Assembly (NCBI GenBank): GCA_028870615.1
Contig: JAGWPH010000093.1
Location: forward strand, 1 to 7,532
Length of the DNA stretch: 7,532 nucleotides
From: Betaproteobacteria bacterium
GTDB taxonomy: Bacteria > Pseudomonadota > Gammaproteobacteria > Burkholderiales > Ferrovaceae
Direction: 5' to 3'
Below, piece by piece: positions 5,213 to 7,532 of the stretch. The first letter of the stretch is position 1. The number at the start of each line of letters is the position of its first letter. The notes under the pieces are model-generated. The model was not told the origin of the DNA. It saw only the letters and a program-made list of their open reading frames with translations, and did not search any database. Both the position numbers and the translations under genes were made by a program.

Positions 5213-7039
5213 ATGTGCGGCATTGTCGGCGCCGTGGCCCGGCGCAATGTGGTTCCCCTCCTGATCGCGGGTTTGAAGCGCCTGGAATACAGGGGCTATG
5301 ACTCGGCGGGACTTGCCATCATCAACGGGGGACTGCACCGCGTGCGCAGCATCGGGCGGGTTGCGCAACTGGAAGCGCAGGCCCACGTCGAACAGGTGTC
5401 GGGCAACCTGGGCATTGCCCACACCCGCTGGGCCACCCACGGCGCCCCCAGTATCCGCAACGCCCATCCCCACCAAAGCCGCGACGGCATCGCGGTGGTT
5501 CACAACGGGATCATCGAAAACTACGAAGCCCTGCGCAATCAGTTGCAACGGCAGGGATACCCCTTCGAATCGGAAACCGATACCGAAGTCATCGCGCATC
5601 TGGTGCATTCCTGTTACGCCCGCCATCAGGACCTGGGGCTTGCCACGCGCGAAGCGGTTGGGATGCTGCAGGGGGCTTATGCCATTGCAGTGGTCTGTGC
5701 AGACCAACCGCATCGGCTCCTGGCGGCGCGTCTGGGCAGCCCGTTGCTGATCGGGTTGGGAGAAGGCGAATACTTTTTGGCGTCGGATGCCGCAGCCCTG
5801 ATTGCGGTGACGCAAAACATGCTCTACCTGGAAGAGGGCGACGTGGTGGACATCACGCTCGCGGGTTATACCATCACCGATGTCGGGGGACAACCGGTGT
5901 CACGGGCCTCGCACATCAGCCAGGTTTCGGCCGATACGGCAGAACTGGGCCCCTACGCCCATTACATGCAGAAGGAAATTGCCGAACAGCCGCGTGCCAT
6001 TGCCGATACGGTGGAGAAAGTGCTGGCGCTCGGTTTTGTGCCCCAGTTGTTTGGCGATTTGGGGCACGCAGTGCTGTCCGATCTCGACAGCGTGGCGATT
6101 ATTGCGTGCGGGACCAGCTATCATGCGGCATTGGTGGCGCGCTACTGGATCGAACAAATTGCACGGGTGCCTTGCTCGGCCGAGGTGGCCAGTGAATACC
6201 GGTACCGCGACTCCGTGCCCAATCCGCGCACGCTCATCGTGACCATCTCGCAGTCCGGCGAAACCGCGGACACGCTGGCCGCGCTCAAGCATGCCCAGGC
6301 GCAGGGACATCGCCATTCCCTGGCCATTTGCAACGTGCCCGAAAGCGCCTTGACGCGCTTGTCCACCCTGACGTTTCTGACCCGAGCCGGAATGGAAATC
6401 GGCGTGGCTTCCACCAAAGCCTTTACGACGCAGTTGGTGGCCTTATTTGCGCTGGCGGTGACCCTGGCGCGTTTACGCGGTGTGCTCTCTCGTGAAGCCG
6501 AAATTGAATATCTGGATGCGCTGCGTCGTCTGCCCAACAAGGTGCAGCACGTGCTCAATCTGGAGCCACAGTTAAAGCTCTGGGCCGAGCAGTTTGCGAA
6601 AAAAAACCACGCCCTGTTTCTGGGGCGCGGCGTGCATTACCCGATTGCCCTGGAAGGCTCCTTGAAGCTCAAGGAGGTTTCCTATATCCATGCCGAAGCC
6701 TATCCGGCGGGCGAACTCAAGCACGGCCCACTGGCCCTGGTGGATGCTGAAATGCCGGTGGTGGCGGTGGCTCCCAACGATGCGCTGTTGGGAAAACTCA
6801 AATCCAACTTGCAGGAAGTGAAGGCGCGTGGCGGCGAGTTATATGTTCTGGCAGACAACGACAGCCATTTCACTTCGGCGGAGGGGCTGCATGTCATCCG
6901 CATGCCGGATCACGAAGGCATCCTGAGTCCCGTGATGCATGTGGTGCCATTGCAGTTGCTGGCGTATCACACCGCCTGCCGTCGTGGCACCGATGTGGAC
7001 AAGCCCAGAAATCTTGCCAAGAGCGTGACGGTGGAGTAG
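5213..7039 (+). CDS. glmS: Glutamine-fructose-6-phosphate aminotransferase GlmS
   Basis: GlmS makes glucosamine-6-phosphate from fructose-6-phosphate and glutamine, the entry step to peptidoglycan and lipopolysaccharide amino sugars. The 608-residue protein has the E. coli layout. The glutaminase domain (about 2-220) starts MCGIVGAV with nucleophile C2, then R72, N98-G99 and D123. The first SIS domain (about 285-420) shows ACGTSYHA (298-305), ISQSGET (345-351) and ASTKAFTTQ (399-407). The second SIS domain (about 455-600) has E481, E488, H504 in ELKHGP, and the C-terminal KSVTVE with K603, the residue that binds the sugar. All key residues are present. The cytoplasmic enzyme is usually inhibited by its product and channels ammonia between domains. 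No glmS ribozyme is seen in the 62-base leader. The gene stands apart from its neighbours in function. Confidence 0.98.
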   Translation: MCGIVGAVARRNVVPLLIAGLKRLEYRGYDSAGLAIINGGLHRVRSIGRVAQLEAQAHVEQVSGNLGIAHTRWATHGAPSIRNAHPHQSRDGIAVVHNGIIENYEALRNQLQRQGYPFESETDTEVIAHLVHSCYARHQDLGLATREAVGMLQGAYAIAVVCADQPHRLLAARLGSPLLIGLGEGEYFLASDAAALIAVTQNMLYLEEGDVVDITLAGYTITDVGGQPVSRASHISQVSADTAELGPYAHYMQKEIAEQPRAIADTVEKVLALGFVPQLFGDLGHAVLSDLDSVAIIACGTSYHAALVARYWIEQIARVPCSAEVASEYRYRDSVPNPRTLIVTISQSGETADTLAALKHAQAQGHRHSLAICNVPESALTRLSTLTFLTRAGMEIGVASTKAFTTQLVALFALAVTLARLRGVLSREAEIEYLDALRRLPNKVQHVLNLEPQLKLWAEQFAKKNHALFLGRGVHYPIALEGSLKLKEVSYIHAEAYPAGELKHGPLALVDAEMPVVAVAPNDALLGKLKSNLQEVKARGGELYVLADNDSHFTSAEGLHVIRMPDHEGILSPVMHVVPLQLLAYHTACRRGTDVDKPRNLAKSVTVE

Positions 7040-7066
7040 GCGCCTAACCTGCTCTTCTTCATCTGA
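7005..7066 (+). other. Predicted attTn7 site at the glmS 3' end
   Basis: In many bacteria the Tn7 protein TnsD recognises the last codons of glmS, and insertion occurs about 25 bases past the stop. The conserved codons for [12 protein letters not shown] are intact here, which would put insertion near 7062-7066. I see no Tn7 ends and no target-site duplication, so the site appears unoccupied as far as visible. This is prediction from a conserved mechanism. Confidence 0.45.
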
Positions 7067-7135
7067 TTCCTCCTCTGAGGAGCCCTTATCCCCAAGTTAC
7101 CCTTGGCACGAAAATCCCAGGACAGGTCATACCTT
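7040..7135. other. Non-coding stretch between glmS and higB
   Basis: No gene is seen. Two small hairpins are possible: CTCCTCTGAGGAG (7070-7082) and CCAAG-TTACC-CTTGG (7092-7106). A 10-base palindrome TAGGCGCCTA (7037-7046) includes the glmS stop. None is followed by a T-run, so no intrinsic glmS terminator can be named; termination may be Rho-dependent or weak. Confidence 0.4.
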
Positions 7136-7164
7136 TTGACATATTACGCATTACGTAATAGCCT
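7136..7164 (+). promoter_or_regulatory. higBA promoter with palindromic operator
   Basis: A perfect -35 TTGACA (7136-7141) is followed after 17 bases by a poor -10, TAGCCT (7159-7164). Between them lies the inverted repeat TATTACG-CATTA-CGTAATA (7142-7160), containing the 10-base palindrome ATTACGTAAT (7150-7159). HigA-type antitoxins repress their own operon by binding such repeats, and this one fills the promoter spacer, so autoregulation is likely. Transcription would start at or very near the higB ATG. Confidence 0.55.
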
Positions 7165-7170
7165 GTCGTC

Positions 7171-7449
7171 ATGATCAAGTCGTTCAAATGTTCAGAGACC
7201 GAAAAATTATTCCATGATGTGCTTATTGCACGGTTTCGTTCGATCGAGCGTCCAGCACGGCGCAAACTGCTTTATTTGAATCGGGCGCGGACACATAACG
7301 ATTTGAAACAGCCCCCCGGAAATCGCCTGGAAGCACTTAAAGGCGGCCGCAAGGGGCAGCACAGCATCCGCATAAATGACCAGTGGCGCATCTGCTTCAA
7401 ATGGTCAGGCGGCGATGTTTATGAAGTCGGGATTGTGGGCTATCACTAA
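7171..7449 (+). CDS. higB: HigB-type (RelE/ParE superfamily) mRNA-interferase toxin
   Basis: This 92-residue protein is the toxin of a type II toxin-antitoxin pair. HigB/GraT-like toxins cut mRNA on the ribosome. It begins MIKSFKCSETEKLF, the usual start of the family, and has the central signature PPGNRLEALKG (48-58) followed by QHSIRINDQWRICF (63-76). The C-terminus reads VGYH; family members usually end DYH, so the acidic residue at 90 is Gly while Y91 and H92 remain. The changed Asp could weaken cleavage. No Shine-Dalgarno sequence precedes the ATG, and the predicted transcript starts at about the same base, so the message may be leaderless. The antitoxin gene follows 11 bases after the stop, in the toxin-first order typical of higBA. 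Base composition is more AT-rich than glmS, hinting at separate origin. Confidence 0.93.
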   Translation: MIKSFKCSETEKLFHDVLIARFRSIERPARRKLLYLNRARTHNDLKQPPGNRLEALKGGRKGQHSIRINDQWRICFKWSGGDVYEVGIVGYH

Positions 7450-7453
7450 AGGA
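7448..7453 (+). promoter_or_regulatory. Ribosome binding site of higA
   Basis: AAAGGA overlaps the higB stop codon and lies 7 bases before the higA ATG. Toxin-gene translation apparently has no such site, so the antitoxin may be translated more strongly than the toxin. Confidence 0.6.
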
Positions 7454-7460
7454 AAACACC

Positions 7461-7532
7461 ATGGCCAAAAAATTACTTGATCCCATTACGCCTGGCGAGA
7501 TTTTGCTGGAAGAGTTTATGAAGCCTTTGGGC
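7461..7532 (+). CDS. higA: HigA/VapI-family antitoxin, 5' part
   Basis: Only the first 24 codons are inside the window. They read MAKKLLDPITPGEILLEEF followed by MKPLG, the typical N-terminus of HigA-family antitoxins, whose helix-turn-helix (Xre type) begins just after. HigA binds and neutralises HigB and represses the operon at the palindrome upstream of higB. It starts 11 bases after the toxin stop. The DNA-binding domain and the C-terminus lie beyond the window, so completeness cannot be judged. Confidence 0.9.
   Translation, partial: MAKKLLDPITPGEILLEEFMKPLG

Noticed and set aside
7121..7167. Outer inverted repeat GACAGG ... CCTGTC around the higBA promoter
   Set aside because: The arms are only six bases, 35 bases apart, and not centred on the inner operator; chance is likely.
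7436..7442. TGTGGGC resembling the terminal bases of Tn7 ends
   Set aside because: It lies inside the higB coding sequence, with no further Tn7 end structure or duplication visible.
1..7532. CRISPR arrays, tRNA/rRNA genes, insertion sequences
   Set aside because: No regularly spaced repeats, cloverleaf-type or rRNA sequences, or transposase genes were seen in any part of the window.

Overview
The window looks like part of a GC-rich proteobacterial chromosome, most likely a betaproteobacterium (Nitrosomonadales/Thiobacillus-like). That placement is inference: it rests on codon style, a 176-residue RppH, an E. coli-like GlmS, and a rubrerythrin / Fe-S protein / DUF3501 cluster that I associate with such bacteria. 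Every gene reads left to right and coding density is very high.

Region 1 (1-2044) is a tight queuosine-precursor (preQ0) operon: the 3' end of queC, an unusual gene in the queD position, and queE. The joints are a 4-base overlap and a 1-base gap. The middle gene encodes three QueD/6-pyruvoyl-tetrahydropterin-synthase-like domains in one chain. Catalytic residues are distributed unevenly: zinc ligands, catalytic Cys and substrate Glu are in domain 2, while the Asp-His pair is in domain 3. This suggests one composite active site in a covalent pseudo-trimer, and it is the most unusual item in the window.

Region 2 (2042-2624) is rppH, the Nudix RNA pyrophosphohydrolase, probably with its own extended -10 promoter overlapping the queE stop.

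Region 3 (2621-5150) holds a rubredoxin-less rubrerythrin, a HdrD/GlpC-like Fe-S/CCG protein and a DUF3501 protein. A TTGACA promoter overlaps the rppH stop, and two palindromes sharing the half-site TAGAC cover its -10 and start region. A GC-rich hairpin follows the rubrerythrin gene. The set looks like an uncharacterised redox/peroxide-stress module.

Region 4 (5151-7039) is complete glmS, which makes glucosamine-6-phosphate for the cell wall. Its 3' end is the conserved Tn7 attachment target.

Region 5 (7040-7532) has a 131-base non-coding stretch with a promoter/operator, then a HigB-type toxin gene and the first 24 codons of its HigA antitoxin. This type II toxin-antitoxin module sits just beyond glmS, a common place for inserted DNA.
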